This document shows positions 1 through 9,914 of a DNA stretch of 64,000 nucleotides, one piece after another. The stretch is from Flavobacterium sp. 1 (lineage in GTDB: Bacteria > Bacteroidota > Bacteroidia > Flavobacteriales > Flavobacteriaceae). Below the pieces are notes generated by a model, which saw nothing but the letters and a program-made list of their open reading frames with translations, was not told the origin of the DNA and ran no database searches. The stretch is from positions 496,001 to 560,000 of the forward strand of contig NZ_PGER01000001.1 of NCBI RefSeq assembly GCF_002797935.1, read 5' to 3'. The stretch's first letter is position 1; each line of letters starts with the position of its first letter. Position numbers and translations under genes: made by a program.

Positions 1-501
1 GACTGGGATCACGCCAACTGGATAGAGCCAACTTTATATAATGATAAAGAATCGATTAAGCTTACTGATATAAAATGGAACAGAGCAACAGCCGGATGGG
101 AAAAACCAAGAGTTGGCAAAAGTGTTTCAGGCAATACGCTTACCGTGAATAAAGTTAAATATGAAAACGGAATTGGCACACATTCTAATTCAATTATAGA
201 GTTTGATTTACCGGAAGGCTATACTCATTTTAAGGCTCTTGTAGGATTGGATGAAGCTTGTGTGACCCAAAATACCGGAGCAACGGTTAACTTTTTTGTA
301 TTTACAGAAAATCCTTCGGGACCGATGCCTCCGCCAAGTGCAAAAATTTCTGTCAATCTCAAAAACATTGGACTTTCTGATGAATATATAATCACCGATT
401 TATGGTCGGGTAAAGTGCTTGGTAAATTCTCTGGTGAGTTTGCACCTGAAATTAACAGACATGGAGCAGGGTTATACAAAATTGTCAAAGTATCAAAATA
501 G
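1..501 (+). CDS. C-terminal part of a GH27-like glycosidase with NPCBM-type domain (5' end outside window)
   Basis: The frame is open from base 1, so the gene starts upstream. The first ~95 visible residues resemble an NPCBM/NEW2 carbohydrate-binding fold (WNRATAGWEKP, GIGTHSNSIIEFDL, FKALVGLDE). The last ~45 resemble the beta-sandwich that ends GH27 enzymes (YIITDLWSGKVLGKF, HGAGLYKIVK). GH27 members are alpha-galactosidases or beta-L-arabinopyranosidases; the catalytic barrel is not in the window, so the substrate cannot be told. It lies 18 bases upstream of a GH43 gene on the same strand, consistent with one glycan-degradation operon. The family call is inference from the C-terminal pattern; another NPCBM-bearing glycosidase is possible. 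Confidence 0.6.
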   Translation, partial: DWDHANWIEPTLYNDKESIKLTDIKWNRATAGWEKPRVGKSVSGNTLTVNKVKYENGIGTHSNSIIEFDLPEGYTHFKALVGLDEACVTQNTGATVNFFVFTENPSGPMPPPSAKISVNLKNIGLSDEYIITDLWSGKVLGKFSGEFAPEINRHGAGLYKIVKVSK

Positions 502-519
502 TAATTTCATAAAAAAAGC

Positions 520-2736
520 ATGAACTATATTTCAAAAATAGCTCCGAAAAAAAGAAATCCATACCAATGCATTGTTGTGTTATTGGCACTGATAACTCTG
601 GGAACAGCCAATGCGCAGCAGACTTCCAAAAAGAAATCTGCTAAGACGGAACTAAAGAGTTCTAAATTAAAAACAACTGCCTATTTATTTGCCTATTTTA
701 CTGGTAATTCAGGTAATGAAGAAGCAATCCGTTTTGCGGTGAGTAATGACGGCTATAATTTTAGAGCATTAAATGACAATCAGCCTGTAATCGATTCTAA
801 GCAGATCAGTTCCACTGGAGGCGTGCGTGACCCTCATATTTTGCGGTCTGAAGATGGTAAAACATTCTATATGGTTGCCACAGATATGACTTCGGATAAA
901 GGCTGGGATTCTAATAGAGCAATGGTTTTATTAAAATCAGCTGATTTGATAAACTGGAGTTCTGCTGTTATTAATATTCAGAAAAAATATCCAAACAATG
1001 AAAATCTAAAACGGGTTTGGGCACCGCAAACTATTTACGATTCCCAAAAAGGAAAGTACATGATTTATTGGTCGATGCAGCACGGAAACGATATTGACAA
1101 AATTTATTACGCTTACGCAAATGCTGATTTTACTGATTTGGAAACCGAACCAAAGCAATTGTTTTTCAGCCCGACAAACGGAGCCTGTATCGATGGTGAT
1201 ATTGTTTTCAAAGACAATAAATATCATTTGTTTTTCAAAACCGAAGGAGCAGGAGCAGGCATAAAAGTTGCCGTATCCAATAAACTTACTGAAGGTTATG
1301 TTTTGAGAGATAAATATGTGCAGCAGACCAAATATCCAGTAGAGGGCGCCGGAGTTTTTAAACTAAACAATTCCAACGATTATATCTTGATGTATGATCT
1401 TTATACCAAAGGGAAATATCAGTTTACAAAAACGAATGATTTTGAAAATTTCTCAGTGATTGATAATGCAATTTCGATGAATTTTCATCCGCGTCATGGA
1501 ACGGTTATGCCAATAACGGCAAATGAATTGGCACGATTGGAAAGCAAATGGGGAAGTGCAAAAGATATTTTGAGTTCTGTTGAAGCTATAGCTATTAAGA
1601 AAACCAATATCAAAGCAGATGATGACGCAAAACATGTTCATCTGCCTGTAAAATGGGGAACAAATCTATCGTCATTTAAACCTGATTTTACAAAGTTTTC
1701 CGGAGTTACTGTAGAGCCAAAAACAGCTCAGAATTTTACAAAAGGAGCTGTGAAATATACAGTTGCAATAGAAGGACAGCAATCAGAGATTTGGTCAGTT
1801 ACCGCTGCAATTGCCAATAATCCTGTTTTGAACGGTTTTTATGCCGACCCAGATGTTATGTATTCTGAAAAAACATCCAAATATTACATCTACCCAACAA
1901 GTGATGGATTTAATGGCTGGTCTGGAACTTATTTCAAAACATTTTCTTCGCCTGATTTGGTGAATTGGACAGATGAAGGGATTATTCTGGATCTCGAAAA
2001 AGATGTGACTTGGGCAAATAGAAACGCTTGGGCTCCTTGTATTACTGAGAAAAAAGTTGGAAACGATTATAAATATTACTTCTATTTTACCGCAGCTCAA
2101 AAAATTGGAGTCGCAGTTGCTGATAAGCCTGAAGGGCCATTTGTTGATTCAGGAAAACCATTGGTAGACAAATTGCCTAATGGAGTTTCAGGAGGACAGC
2201 AGATAGATCCGGATGTATTTACCGATCCTCAAACGGGCAAAAGCTATTTGTATTGGGGTAACGGCTATATGGCTTGCGCTGAACTTAACGAGGATATGAT
2301 TTCGATTAAATCTGAATCGGTTACCGTGATGACTCCTGATGATACTTTTCGTGAAGGTACTACTGTCTTTTTTAGAAATGGAAAATATTATTTTTTATGG
2401 TCAGAAGAAGATACCCGCAGTGAAAATTACCGTGTGCGTTATGGAATTTCCGATTCTCCTACCAGTAAAATCACTATCCCGAAAAACAATTTGGTCATAG
2501 CCAAAAACAAGGAAGCCGGCATCTATGCAACTGGTCATAATTCAATTCTTCAGATTCCTGGTAAAGATGAATGGTATATCGTATATCACCGCTTTAATTA
2601 TCCAAAAGGGATTACCATGGGGGATGCAGCGGGATTTAACAGGGAAGTCTGTATTGATAAAATGGAGTTTGACAAGGACGGAGCAATTCTTCCTATAACA
2701 CCGACTCACGAAGGGATTAAGCCTTTGAAAAAATAG
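520..2736 (+). CDS. Secreted protein with two GH43-type beta-propeller domains
   Basis: 738 residues. An N-terminal hydrophobic segment (CIVVLLALITLGTANAQ) is a probable signal peptide. Domain 1 (about 45-320) has GH43-like blades: GVRDPHILRSEDGKTFYMVA, LINWSS, VWAPQTIYD. A linker (about 350-425) leads to domain 2 (about 430-735), which has the clearer GH43 pattern: NGFYADPDVMY with the catalytic-base Asp, NAWAPCITE, QQIDPDVF, FREGTTVF as likely general-acid region and ATGHNSILQIP. GH43 enzymes act on arabinose, xylose or galactose linkages; the specificity is not readable. It sits between GH27-like and GH2 genes on the same strand, suggesting attack on a galactose/arabinose-rich side chain. 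Domain 1 lacks the usual N-terminal DPD motif, so it may be a degenerate or binding copy. Confidence 0.8.
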   Translation: MNYISKIAPKKRNPYQCIVVLLALITLGTANAQQTSKKKSAKTELKSSKLKTTAYLFAYFTGNSGNEEAIRFAVSNDGYNFRALNDNQPVIDSKQISSTGGVRDPHILRSEDGKTFYMVATDMTSDKGWDSNRAMVLLKSADLINWSSAVINIQKKYPNNENLKRVWAPQTIYDSQKGKYMIYWSMQHGNDIDKIYYAYANADFTDLETEPKQLFFSPTNGACIDGDIVFKDNKYHLFFKTEGAGAGIKVAVSNKLTEGYVLRDKYVQQTKYPVEGAGVFKLNNSNDYILMYDLYTKGKYQFTKTNDFENFSVIDNAISMNFHPRHGTVMPITANELARLESKWGSAKDILSSVEAIAIKKTNIKADDDAKHVHLPVKWGTNLSSFKPDFTKFSGVTVEPKTAQNFTKGAVKYTVAIEGQQSEIWSVTAAIANNPVLNGFYADPDVMYSEKTSKYYIYPTSDGFNGWSGTYFKTFSSPDLVNWTDEGIILDLEKDVTWANRNAWAPCITEKKVGNDYKYYFYFTAAQKIGVAVADKPEGPFVDSGKPLVDKLPNGVSGGQQIDPDVFTDPQTGKSYLYWGNGYMACAELNEDMISIKSESVTVMTPDDTFREGTTVFFRNGKYYFLWSEEDTRSENYRVRYGISDSPTSKITIPKNNLVIAKNKEAGIYATGHNSILQIPGKDEWYIVYHRFNYPKGITMGDAAGFNREVCIDKMEFDKDGAILPITPTHEGIKPLKK

Positions 2737-2853
2737 CTTTCTCATAAAAAAAACATGATGATTTAACTGAATAGAGGAACTCTCTAATAGGCTTTTTATG
2801 CAAAAAAAAGCGTTAGATATCATAAACGAATGAATAATTAAAATAAATACACA

Positions 2854-5274
2854 ATGACTATTAAAAAACTCGCATTGCCAATTCTCATTTTTTCCTGCTT
2901 ATCTGCTTTTAGCCAGATATCGTTTGGAGATTCCAAAAAAATTAATGACAACTGGAAGTTTACGTTACAAGATGCTTCAGATGCTCAAAACACAACTTAC
3001 GATGATGCTAATTGGCAATCGGTAAATGTACCTCATGACTGGAGTGTAGAGGGGAGATTGAGTCCCACTTTGGCCAGCTGTATGGGATATTTGCCAGGGG
3101 GCATTGGGTGGTATAGAAAAACATTGAATATTCCTCAAAATAAGCGTGGAGAAAAAGTCTATTTGTATTTTGAAGGAGTCTACAATAGAAGTGAAGTTTT
3201 TATAAACGGACATTCTTTAGGAAAACGTCCTAACGGATATATTTCTTTTGCTTATGATGCGACTCCTTTTGTAAAATATGGAGAGGACAATATCATTGCA
3301 GTGCGTGTTGACCACAGTAAGAGTGCTGATTCCCGCTGGTACTCAGGCTCTGGTATTTATCGTAATGTGTGGCTGGTTTATTCAAATCCAGTGCATATTG
3401 AGCAATGGGGTGTTTATACCTATCCGGAAGTTGCTAATGGAACAGGAACTTTGAATGTAGAAGTAGCTTTGGAAAATGGTTCAGCAGTAAAAACAAATCT
3501 TACCGTTGTTAATGAGCTTTTGGATAACAGCGGAAAAACAGTTGCCAAAAGTTCTCAAAAAGTTTCTGTAGAGGCTAATGCAGTCAATAAAACTGCTGTC
3601 AAAATAAATGTAAAGAATCCTCAATTATGGGATTTAGAGCATCCGAATCTGTATCAGTTAAAAACAACTGTTTTAAAAGATGGCAAACCAATTGATAAAA
3701 CGGTAACATCAACAGGTTTCAGAAATTTTACTTTCGATGCAAATAAAGGTTTTGCCCTTAATGGCAAATGGATGAAGATGAAAGGAGTTTGTCTGCACCA
3801 TGATGCCGGAGTTTTAGGATCGGCAGTGCCTAAAGATGTTTTAAAATCAAGATTGAAAACACTGAAAGAAATAGGGGTAAACGCTATTCGTACCAGCCAC
3901 AATCCACAAGCACCCGATTTTTATGCGCTGTGTGATGAATTAGGAATCTTAGTTCTTAATGAAGCGTATGACGAATGGGAATTTCCTAAACGCAAATGGT
4001 TAACAGGATGGAACGTAGGTACTCCTGGTTTTGAAGGCTCTAATGATATATTTGTTGATTGGGGCGAAAAAGATTTGGAAGATATGGTACGCCGTGACCG
4101 TAATCATCTTTCTGTATTTGGTTGGAGCATTGGTAATGAAGTTGATTATCCAAATGATCCATATTCGCACCCTGTTCTGGATAAAGGAACAGAAGGTTTT
4201 GGACAAGCGAATTATGGTGGCTACAAAAAAGATGCACCAGATGCTATGCGTCTTGGTGGAATAGCCAAACGTCTTGTAGCAGCTGTGAAAAAATATGATA
4301 AATCTCGCCCAACGACGGCTGGATTGGCTGGAGTTGCTATGTCTAACGAAACAGAATATCCAGGAGCTTTAGACATTACAGGATACAATTATACAGAAAG
4401 CAAATATGCTTCAGATCACAAAAAATACCCAAACAGAGTGATTTTTGGAAGTGAGAATGTTCATGATATGGGACCATGGCTGGCAGTAAAAAATAATGAA
4501 CACATATTTGGACAGTTTTTATGGACAGGTATTGATTATTTGGGTGAATCTAATGCCTGGCCATCAAGAGGATTCTATTCTGGATTGGTTGATTTTGCTG
4601 GGATTATTAAGCCAAGAGGATATTTCCGTCAGTCATTATGGTCGGATAAACCGATGATTTTTGCTGGAACTTACATAAGCAATAATAAAAAAGAACTTTC
4701 TAAAGACGCTTGGCCTATCTGGAATAATTACAATGAAGGCGAAATGATTCGAGTAGTTTGTTATACTAACGCTGCCAAAGCCCGTTTGGAATTAAACGGA
4801 AAAGTGGTTGGCGAAGAAAAAAATTACGATGAAAAAACAGGTGTTATTTATTGGGACATTCCTTTTGCTCCAGGCAAATTAGAAGCAATCGGACTTAGTA
4901 ATGACAACAAAATAGAGAGCCGATATTCAATTGTTTCTTCTCAGCAGCCTTATGCTTTAGTGATTAATGATAAAAACATCACTGTAAACAAAGATGGCGT
5001 TGCCAAAGTGATAGTACAGGTATTGGATGAAAAAGGACTGCCAGTAATGCTTTCTGACAACGAAATTACTTGTACAATAAGCGGTTCAGGTACTTTATTG
5101 GGATTGGAAGCTGGAAATAACAGCGACATGGGCGATTATACCGATAATGTTCAAAGAGCATTTCACGGACATCTTGTTGCTTATATTCAGGCAACTGAAG
5201 GCAGTGAGCCTATAAAAGTTAAGTTTACCAGTACTTGGCTAAAACCGACAGAGGTTAGTATTCAGGTAAAATAA
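2854..5274 (+). CDS. Secreted GH2 beta-galactosidase-like enzyme
   Basis: 806 residues with a signal peptide (ALPILIFSCLSAFSQ). Order: sugar-binding jelly roll (residues ~25-190; WQSVNVPHDWSVEG, GIGWYRKTL), Ig-like domain (~190-300), TIM barrel (~300-600) and C-terminal DUF4982/Ig-type region (~620-800). The barrel has IRTSHNPQAPDFYALCDELG, the acid/base in FGWSIGNEV (Glu429) and the likely nucleophile in FGSENVHDMG (Glu534), the standard GH2 pair. It would release terminal beta-galactosyl (or beta-glucuronyl) residues in the periplasm. It follows the GH43 gene by 117 bases on the same strand and is followed by a strong terminator. Family is sure; exact sugar is inferred. Confidence 0.92.
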   Translation: MTIKKLALPILIFSCLSAFSQISFGDSKKINDNWKFTLQDASDAQNTTYDDANWQSVNVPHDWSVEGRLSPTLASCMGYLPGGIGWYRKTLNIPQNKRGEKVYLYFEGVYNRSEVFINGHSLGKRPNGYISFAYDATPFVKYGEDNIIAVRVDHSKSADSRWYSGSGIYRNVWLVYSNPVHIEQWGVYTYPEVANGTGTLNVEVALENGSAVKTNLTVVNELLDNSGKTVAKSSQKVSVEANAVNKTAVKINVKNPQLWDLEHPNLYQLKTTVLKDGKPIDKTVTSTGFRNFTFDANKGFALNGKWMKMKGVCLHHDAGVLGSAVPKDVLKSRLKTLKEIGVNAIRTSHNPQAPDFYALCDELGILVLNEAYDEWEFPKRKWLTGWNVGTPGFEGSNDIFVDWGEKDLEDMVRRDRNHLSVFGWSIGNEVDYPNDPYSHPVLDKGTEGFGQANYGGYKKDAPDAMRLGGIAKRLVAAVKKYDKSRPTTAGLAGVAMSNETEYPGALDITGYNYTESKYASDHKKYPNRVIFGSENVHDMGPWLAVKNNEHIFGQFLWTGIDYLGESNAWPSRGFYSGLVDFAGIIKPRGYFRQSLWSDKPMIFAGTYISNNKKELSKDAWPIWNNYNEGEMIRVVCYTNAAKARLELNGKVVGEEKNYDEKTGVIYWDIPFAPGKLEAIGLSNDNKIESRYSIVSSQQPYALVINDKNITVNKDGVAKVIVQVLDEKGLPVMLSDNEITCTISGSGTLLGLEAGNNSDMGDYTDNVQRAFHGHLVAYIQATEGSEPIKVKFTSTWLKPTEVSIQVK

Positions 5275-5333
5275 ACTGCAGAACTTTCAATAGTTTCTAA
5301 GAGATCAAAAATAGTTTCAATTTGGTTAGTTTG

Positions 5334-5373
5334 CAAAGGCTGTTTCCCGCATAGGAACAGCCTTTGTTTTTTT
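5334..5373 (+). terminator. Rho-independent terminator after the GH2 gene
   Basis: CAAAGGCTGTT and AACAGCCTTTG form an 11-bp stem around a short loop, followed directly by seven T. It closes the GH27-GH43-GH2 run 60 bases after the GH2 stop. Confidence 0.85.
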
Positions 5374-5644
5374 ATAGATCTTAACTCGATTATTATTTTT
5401 TGGAGCAGAAAGATTATGCATTTTCAGCAAGCATCGTCCCGTTTTCCGTTATAATCTTATGTTCCGAACCCCGGACCATAAGGATTTCCACTTCAACCGG
5501 GGCTAAAAGAAAACATTTTGCTTTTTTGCCATTATTCAAAAAAATAATCGAGTACGGGTTATCTGTAAATAGAAATCGAAAACCGTACTATTTCGTAGCC
5601 ACTTTATTATATTTGTAATCCATATCATTTAGCCATTATTCAGT
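5374..5644. other. Intergenic region before the regulator gene
   Basis: A 72-codon open frame on the plus strand (5400-5618) has no recognisable motif and overlaps the presumed promoter, so it is not called. A CCCCGG/CCGGGG pair with a 22-base spacer lies at about 5466-5503. The stretch otherwise holds the presumed promoter of the next gene. Confidence 0.4.
5608..5615 (+). promoter_or_regulatory. Possible -7 element (TATATTTG) for the DUF6377 regulator
   Basis: TATATTTG matches the Bacteroidota sigma-A -7 consensus TAnnTTTG, 29 bases before the chosen TTG start. No convincing TTTG -33 box was seen at the right distance, so this is tentative. Confidence 0.35.
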
Positions 5645-7282
5645 TTGAAAAATTGCCTGCTGTTTTTTTTATTTGCGATAAGTCATTCGGGTTATTCATC
5701 GGGTGCTGATTCTATTTTTGATAAGTTGAATGACGCAATAAAAAACAAACAGCACTATGTTCTGTTAAAAGAAGAGCGCATTCTGAACTTCAAAAAAATT
5801 AAATCAGAAGATTTATCTAAGGAACAGGAATACAATTACAACAAAACTTTATATGCGGAATACCAAAAATTCAATTCTGATTCGGCGATTTTATATGTCA
5901 AAAAGAATCTTGTAATTGCCTCCGAACTTCAAAATCCAGCTTTATCAGATTTGGCTAAACTGCAGTTAGCCAACTTATATTCTTCATCGGGAAAATACAG
6001 GGAATCTGAATCTATTTTAAAAAGCATCAGCAAAAAAACATTGGCAAAATCACTGCTTCCCAATTATTATGTGGTTTATAGGGAGTTTTTTGAGCATTAC
6101 AATGCAAACAGTAACAGTAAAATATATATTGAGCAAATAGGGAAATACAGAGATTCTTTGTTAGGCATATTAAATCCTAAAACATTGAATTTTAAAATTA
6201 ACCAGATTCAGAAAAATATTTTTGATAAAAAATTTACTGCTGCCTTAAAGCAATTATCGGTTTTATTGAAGTACACAAAAGAGGAAGATCCGCAGTATGC
6301 GATGATTACATACCTTTTTGGAAAAATTTATGAAGCTGAAAATCAATTAGAATTAAGAAAAAAATATTATGCGCTTTCTGCCACTGCAGATATTAAAAAT
6401 GCAAATAAAGACAACGCTTCACTTCAGGAATTGGCATTGGTTTTTTATGAAATTGGCGATGTCGATATGGCTTATAAGCTCACGCAATCGGCAATTGAAG
6501 ATGCGCTTTACTGCAATGTTCAGTTTCGGACACTGCTGATGTCTGAGATTTATTCGATTATAAATACAGCTTATCTAGAAAGAGAGGCCCAAAGAAAAAC
6601 CGAACTGCAATTGTATCTGATATGCATCAGTCTGCTTTCGGCATTCTTGATTATGGCTGTTATTTATGTGTACAGACAAATGAAAAAAGTATCCAGAATA
6701 CGCGGCGAACTTTTTATAACCAGCCAAAAATTAGCCGAATTAAACAAAGATATTACCGAAACAAACAGCCAGTTACAGGAACGGAACGCTCAATTATCTG
6801 AATCCAATCATATTAAAGAAGAATATATTGCACATTTTTTTAGTCTGTGTTCCAGTTACATCAATAAGTTAGAAAATTACCGTGTTATTTTAAACAAAAA
6901 AGCGGCTCTCAAACAGTTTGATGAAATTTACAAGATGCTAAAATCGACCACCTTGGTTGAAAAAGAATTGGAAGAATTGTATGAGAACTTTGATGTGATT
7001 TTTTTAAATCTGTATCCGACTTTCGTAAAAGACTTTAATACACTGCTTATTAATGAAGAGCAGATTGTATTGAAACAAGGAGAGTTGTTAAATACAGAAC
7101 TCCGCATTTTTGCACTGATCCGTTTGGGAATAACTGACAGCGTAAAAATTGCAGCATTTCTTCGTTACTCTTTAAGCACAATTTATAATTATCGTACAAA
7201 GGCTAGAAATAAAGCGGCAGTTTCCCGAAATGATTTTGAAGAAACGGTCATGAAAATTGGATTATTACCGTTGAAAGCCTGA
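5645..7282 (+). CDS. Membrane-anchored TPR regulator with DUF6377-type C-terminus and helix-turn-helix
   Basis: 545 residues from a TTG start; the frame then gives a signal-like segment (LLFFLFAISHSGYSS) which supports this start. Residues ~20-310 are alpha-helical TPR-like repeats, ~315-337 a membrane helix (LYLICISLLSAFLIMAVIYVY), then a coiled coil. The C-terminal domain ends in LuxR-like helix-turn-helix TELRIFALIRLGITDSVKIA / SLSTIYNYRTKARNKA. This is the layout of Bacteroidota DUF6377 proteins, found beside polysaccharide loci and presumed to sense a periplasmic cue and bind DNA from the membrane. It sits between GH2 and GH3 genes, and a close paralogue at 42155 guards a SusCD locus. 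Regulation of the flanking GH genes is inferred. Confidence 0.82.
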   Translation: MKNCLLFFLFAISHSGYSSGADSIFDKLNDAIKNKQHYVLLKEERILNFKKIKSEDLSKEQEYNYNKTLYAEYQKFNSDSAILYVKKNLVIASELQNPALSDLAKLQLANLYSSSGKYRESESILKSISKKTLAKSLLPNYYVVYREFFEHYNANSNSKIYIEQIGKYRDSLLGILNPKTLNFKINQIQKNIFDKKFTAALKQLSVLLKYTKEEDPQYAMITYLFGKIYEAENQLELRKKYYALSATADIKNANKDNASLQELALVFYEIGDVDMAYKLTQSAIEDALYCNVQFRTLLMSEIYSIINTAYLEREAQRKTELQLYLICISLLSAFLIMAVIYVYRQMKKVSRIRGELFITSQKLAELNKDITETNSQLQERNAQLSESNHIKEEYIAHFFSLCSSYINKLENYRVILNKKAALKQFDEIYKMLKSTTLVEKELEELYENFDVIFLNLYPTFVKDFNTLLINEEQIVLKQGELLNTELRIFALIRLGITDSVKIAAFLRYSLSTIYNYRTKARNKAAVSRNDFEETVMKIGLLPLKA

Positions 7283-7480
7283 TTTTTTATTTTAAAACCA
7301 CTACTTTTTTTAGCTTTTTATTTGTTTTAATTTTTTGATAATTAGTGAATTGACTTTTTATTTTACTACTTTTTTCGTTTAAAAATTAATTGCAGACGAT
7401 AACGTTTTAGCTTTACAATATTATTAAGATTTACTCAAAGTGTCTTGATAGTATTTTAATGATTTAATAAATTAAGAGGT

Positions 7481-9697
7481 ATGTTTAAAAATGTTAAAAC
7501 AACTGTTCTTTTACTGTTGTTAAGTTCATTCGCAATGAATGCACAAAATAAAGTTCCAGTTTATCCAGATGATAAAAAACCTATTAATGAGCGTGTAGAA
7601 GATGCGCTTTCTAAAATGACAACGGAAGAAAAAATTGCTATGATTCATGCGCAGTCAAAATTCAGTTCGCCAGGTGTTCCGCGTTTGGGAATTCCAGAAA
7701 ACTGGATGACTGACGGACCACATGGAATTCGTACCGAAGTTTTATGGGACGAATGGAATCAGGCAGGCTGGACAAATGATTCCTGTATTGCATTCCCGGC
7801 ACTTACCGCTTTATCTGCAACTTGGAATAAAGAAATGGCCTCTTTGTACGGAAAATCAGTTGGAGAGGAAGCCCGTTACCGAAATAAAAATGTATTGTTA
7901 GGACCTGGTGTAAATATCTATAGAACACCATTAAACGGCCGAAACTTTGAATATATGGGAGAAGATCCTTTTCTTACTTCAAAGATGGTGGTGCCTTATA
8001 TTAAAGGGGTGCAATCTAATGGAGTGGCAGCCTGTGTCAAACATTTTGCATTAAACAATCAGGAAACAAATCGTGGTGCCGTAAACGTAATTGTTGATGA
8101 TCGTGCGTTATATGAAATTTATCTACCGGCATTTAAAGCGGCTGTTCAGGAAGGAGATGCTTGGGCCATTATGGGTTCATACAACAAATACAAAGGACAG
8201 CACTGCTGCCATAATGAGTTTTTGTTAAATAATATTCTTCGCGGGGAATGGGGATTCAAAGGAGTTGTAATTTCCGATTGGGGAGGAGTCCATGACACAA
8301 AACAAGCGATTTATAATGGTTTGGATTTGGAATTTGGCTCTTGGACTAACGGACTTTCATGGGGAACCAGTAATGCATACGACAACTATTATTTAGCTAA
8401 GCCGTATTCAAATATGATTGCAAAAGGTGAAATCGGGACTAAAGAATTAGATGAGAAAGTGCGTCGTATTTTGCGTTTATCTTTCTTAACAACAATGAAT
8501 AAAGAAAGACCTTTTGGGTCATTTGGAACAAAAGAACATGCTGATGCCGGATTAAAAATCGCTGAAGAAGGAATTGTACTGCTTCAAAATAAAAACAATA
8601 TTCTTCCAATTGATTTGAACAAAACAAAGAAAATTGCAGTTATTGGAGAGAATGCCATCAAAATGATGACTGTTGGCGGAGGAAGTTCTTCGCTTAAAGC
8701 CAGATATGAAATTACACCGCTGGAAGGATTAAAGAAAAGAATCGGTAATCAGGCTGAAGTGGTTTATGCCCGCGGTTATGTAGGAGACCCAACAAGTAAT
8801 TATAATGGAGTGATTGCAAAAGTGAGTCTGGGGGACAAACGTTCTACTGCTGAATTAACCGCTGAAGTTTTAAAAGTTGCCAAAGACGCCGATGTAGTAT
8901 TGTTTTTTGGAGGTTTGAACAAAAGCGATAATCAGGATGCTGAAGGAGCAGACCGTAAAGACTTAGGGCTTCCATACAATCAGGATAAATTAATCAGCGA
9001 ATTGGTTAAAGTAAATAAAAATGTGGTTTTTGTAAACATTTCTGGGAATGCTGTTGCGATGCCGTGGGTAAATGAAGTTCCGGGAATTGTACAAGGATGG
9101 TTTTTAGGTACTGAAGCTGGAACTGCTCTGGCTAAAGTTTTGGTTGGAGATGTGAATCCGTCTGGTAAACTGATTTTTACTTTTCCAGTAAAATTAAATG
9201 ATAATGGAGCACACGCTTTAGGCGAATTTCCAGGAGGTGATGAAGTAACCTACAAAGAGGGAATTTTTGTTGGATACCGCTGGGCTGACAAACAAAAGAT
9301 AAAGCCTTTGTTTTCTTTTGGTCATGGTTTAAGTTATACGACTTTTGAATATGGAAAAGTAACCGCTGATAAAAAACAAATGGCAGCCGGAGATAAAATT
9401 ACATTTTCTGTTAAAGTTAAAAACACTGGAAATCGTGAAGGATCAGAAGTGGTGCAACTTTATATCAGCGATTTAAAATCTTCTTTGGTTCGTCCAATAA
9501 AAGAGTTAAAAGGTTTTGAGAAAATTTCGCTTAAAGCCGGTGAAGAAAAAACAGTAACATTTACAGTAGACAAAACTGCCTTGAGTTTCTTTGATGATAA
9601 AAAACACGATTGGGTTGCCGAACCTGGAGTTTTTGAAGCTTTAATTGGAGCATCGTCTACGGATATAAAATCTAAAGTGAGTTTTTCACTTCAATAA
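7481..9697 (+). CDS. Secreted GH3 beta-glucosidase-like enzyme
   Basis: 738 residues with signal peptide (TVLLLLLSSFAMNAQ). N-terminal TIM-barrel domain (~30-340) includes MTDGPHGIR, the KHFALNNQETNR substrate-binding stretch and the nucleophile in VVISDWGG (Asp266). An alpha/beta sandwich (~370-590) follows, then a fibronectin-III-like C-terminal domain (~640-735; VKNTGNREGSEVVQLYI). This is the usual three-domain, ~740-residue form of periplasmic GH3 exo-beta-glucosidases (some are beta-xylosidases). It lies 198 bases downstream of the DUF6377 regulator and has its own terminator, so it may be a single-gene unit under that regulator. Confidence 0.92.
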   Translation: MFKNVKTTVLLLLLSSFAMNAQNKVPVYPDDKKPINERVEDALSKMTTEEKIAMIHAQSKFSSPGVPRLGIPENWMTDGPHGIRTEVLWDEWNQAGWTNDSCIAFPALTALSATWNKEMASLYGKSVGEEARYRNKNVLLGPGVNIYRTPLNGRNFEYMGEDPFLTSKMVVPYIKGVQSNGVAACVKHFALNNQETNRGAVNVIVDDRALYEIYLPAFKAAVQEGDAWAIMGSYNKYKGQHCCHNEFLLNNILRGEWGFKGVVISDWGGVHDTKQAIYNGLDLEFGSWTNGLSWGTSNAYDNYYLAKPYSNMIAKGEIGTKELDEKVRRILRLSFLTTMNKERPFGSFGTKEHADAGLKIAEEGIVLLQNKNNILPIDLNKTKKIAVIGENAIKMMTVGGGSSSLKARYEITPLEGLKKRIGNQAEVVYARGYVGDPTSNYNGVIAKVSLGDKRSTAELTAEVLKVAKDADVVLFFGGLNKSDNQDAEGADRKDLGLPYNQDKLISELVKVNKNVVFVNISGNAVAMPWVNEVPGIVQGWFLGTEAGTALAKVLVGDVNPSGKLIFTFPVKLNDNGAHALGEFPGGDEVTYKEGIFVGYRWADKQKIKPLFSFGHGLSYTTFEYGKVTADKKQMAAGDKITFSVKVKNTGNREGSEVVQLYISDLKSSLVRPIKELKGFEKISLKAGEEKTVTFTVDKTALSFFDDKKHDWVAEPGVFEALIGASSTDIKSKVSFSLQ

Positions 9698-9724
9698 AAA
9701 AAGTTATCTGAAAAGGCTGGAGAT

Positions 9725-9761
9725 AAACCTGCAATTGTCAAAAGTTGCAGGTTTATTTTTT
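9725..9761 (+). terminator. Rho-independent terminator after the GH3 gene
   Basis: AAACCTGCAA and TTGCAGGTTT form a perfect 10-bp stem with a 10-base loop, followed by ATTTTTT. Confidence 0.85.
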
Positions 9762-9855
9762 ACCATTAAGATATTAAGAAAAATTAAGTGTTGTGTTTGC
9801 TAATTTAAAAGATTTTAGCCGTTATTGCGTTAGGCTTCATTTTCTTAACATCTCC

Positions 9856-9863
9856 TATGTTTG
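9856..9863 (+). promoter_or_regulatory. Possible -7 element (TATGTTTG) for the acyltransferase gene
   Basis: TATGTTTG fits TAnnTTTG and lies 51 bases before the ATG. The upstream TTG boxes are not at the canonical spacing, so confidence is low. Confidence 0.35.
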
Positions 9864-9914
9864 CGAAGTTATTGATTAGAATTATAAAATTCACTTTTAA
9901 CAAATAACCATTTT

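Noticed and set aside
5400..5618. 72-codon plus-strand gene
   Set aside because: No motif, overlaps the presumed promoter of the TTG-started regulator and lacks coding character.
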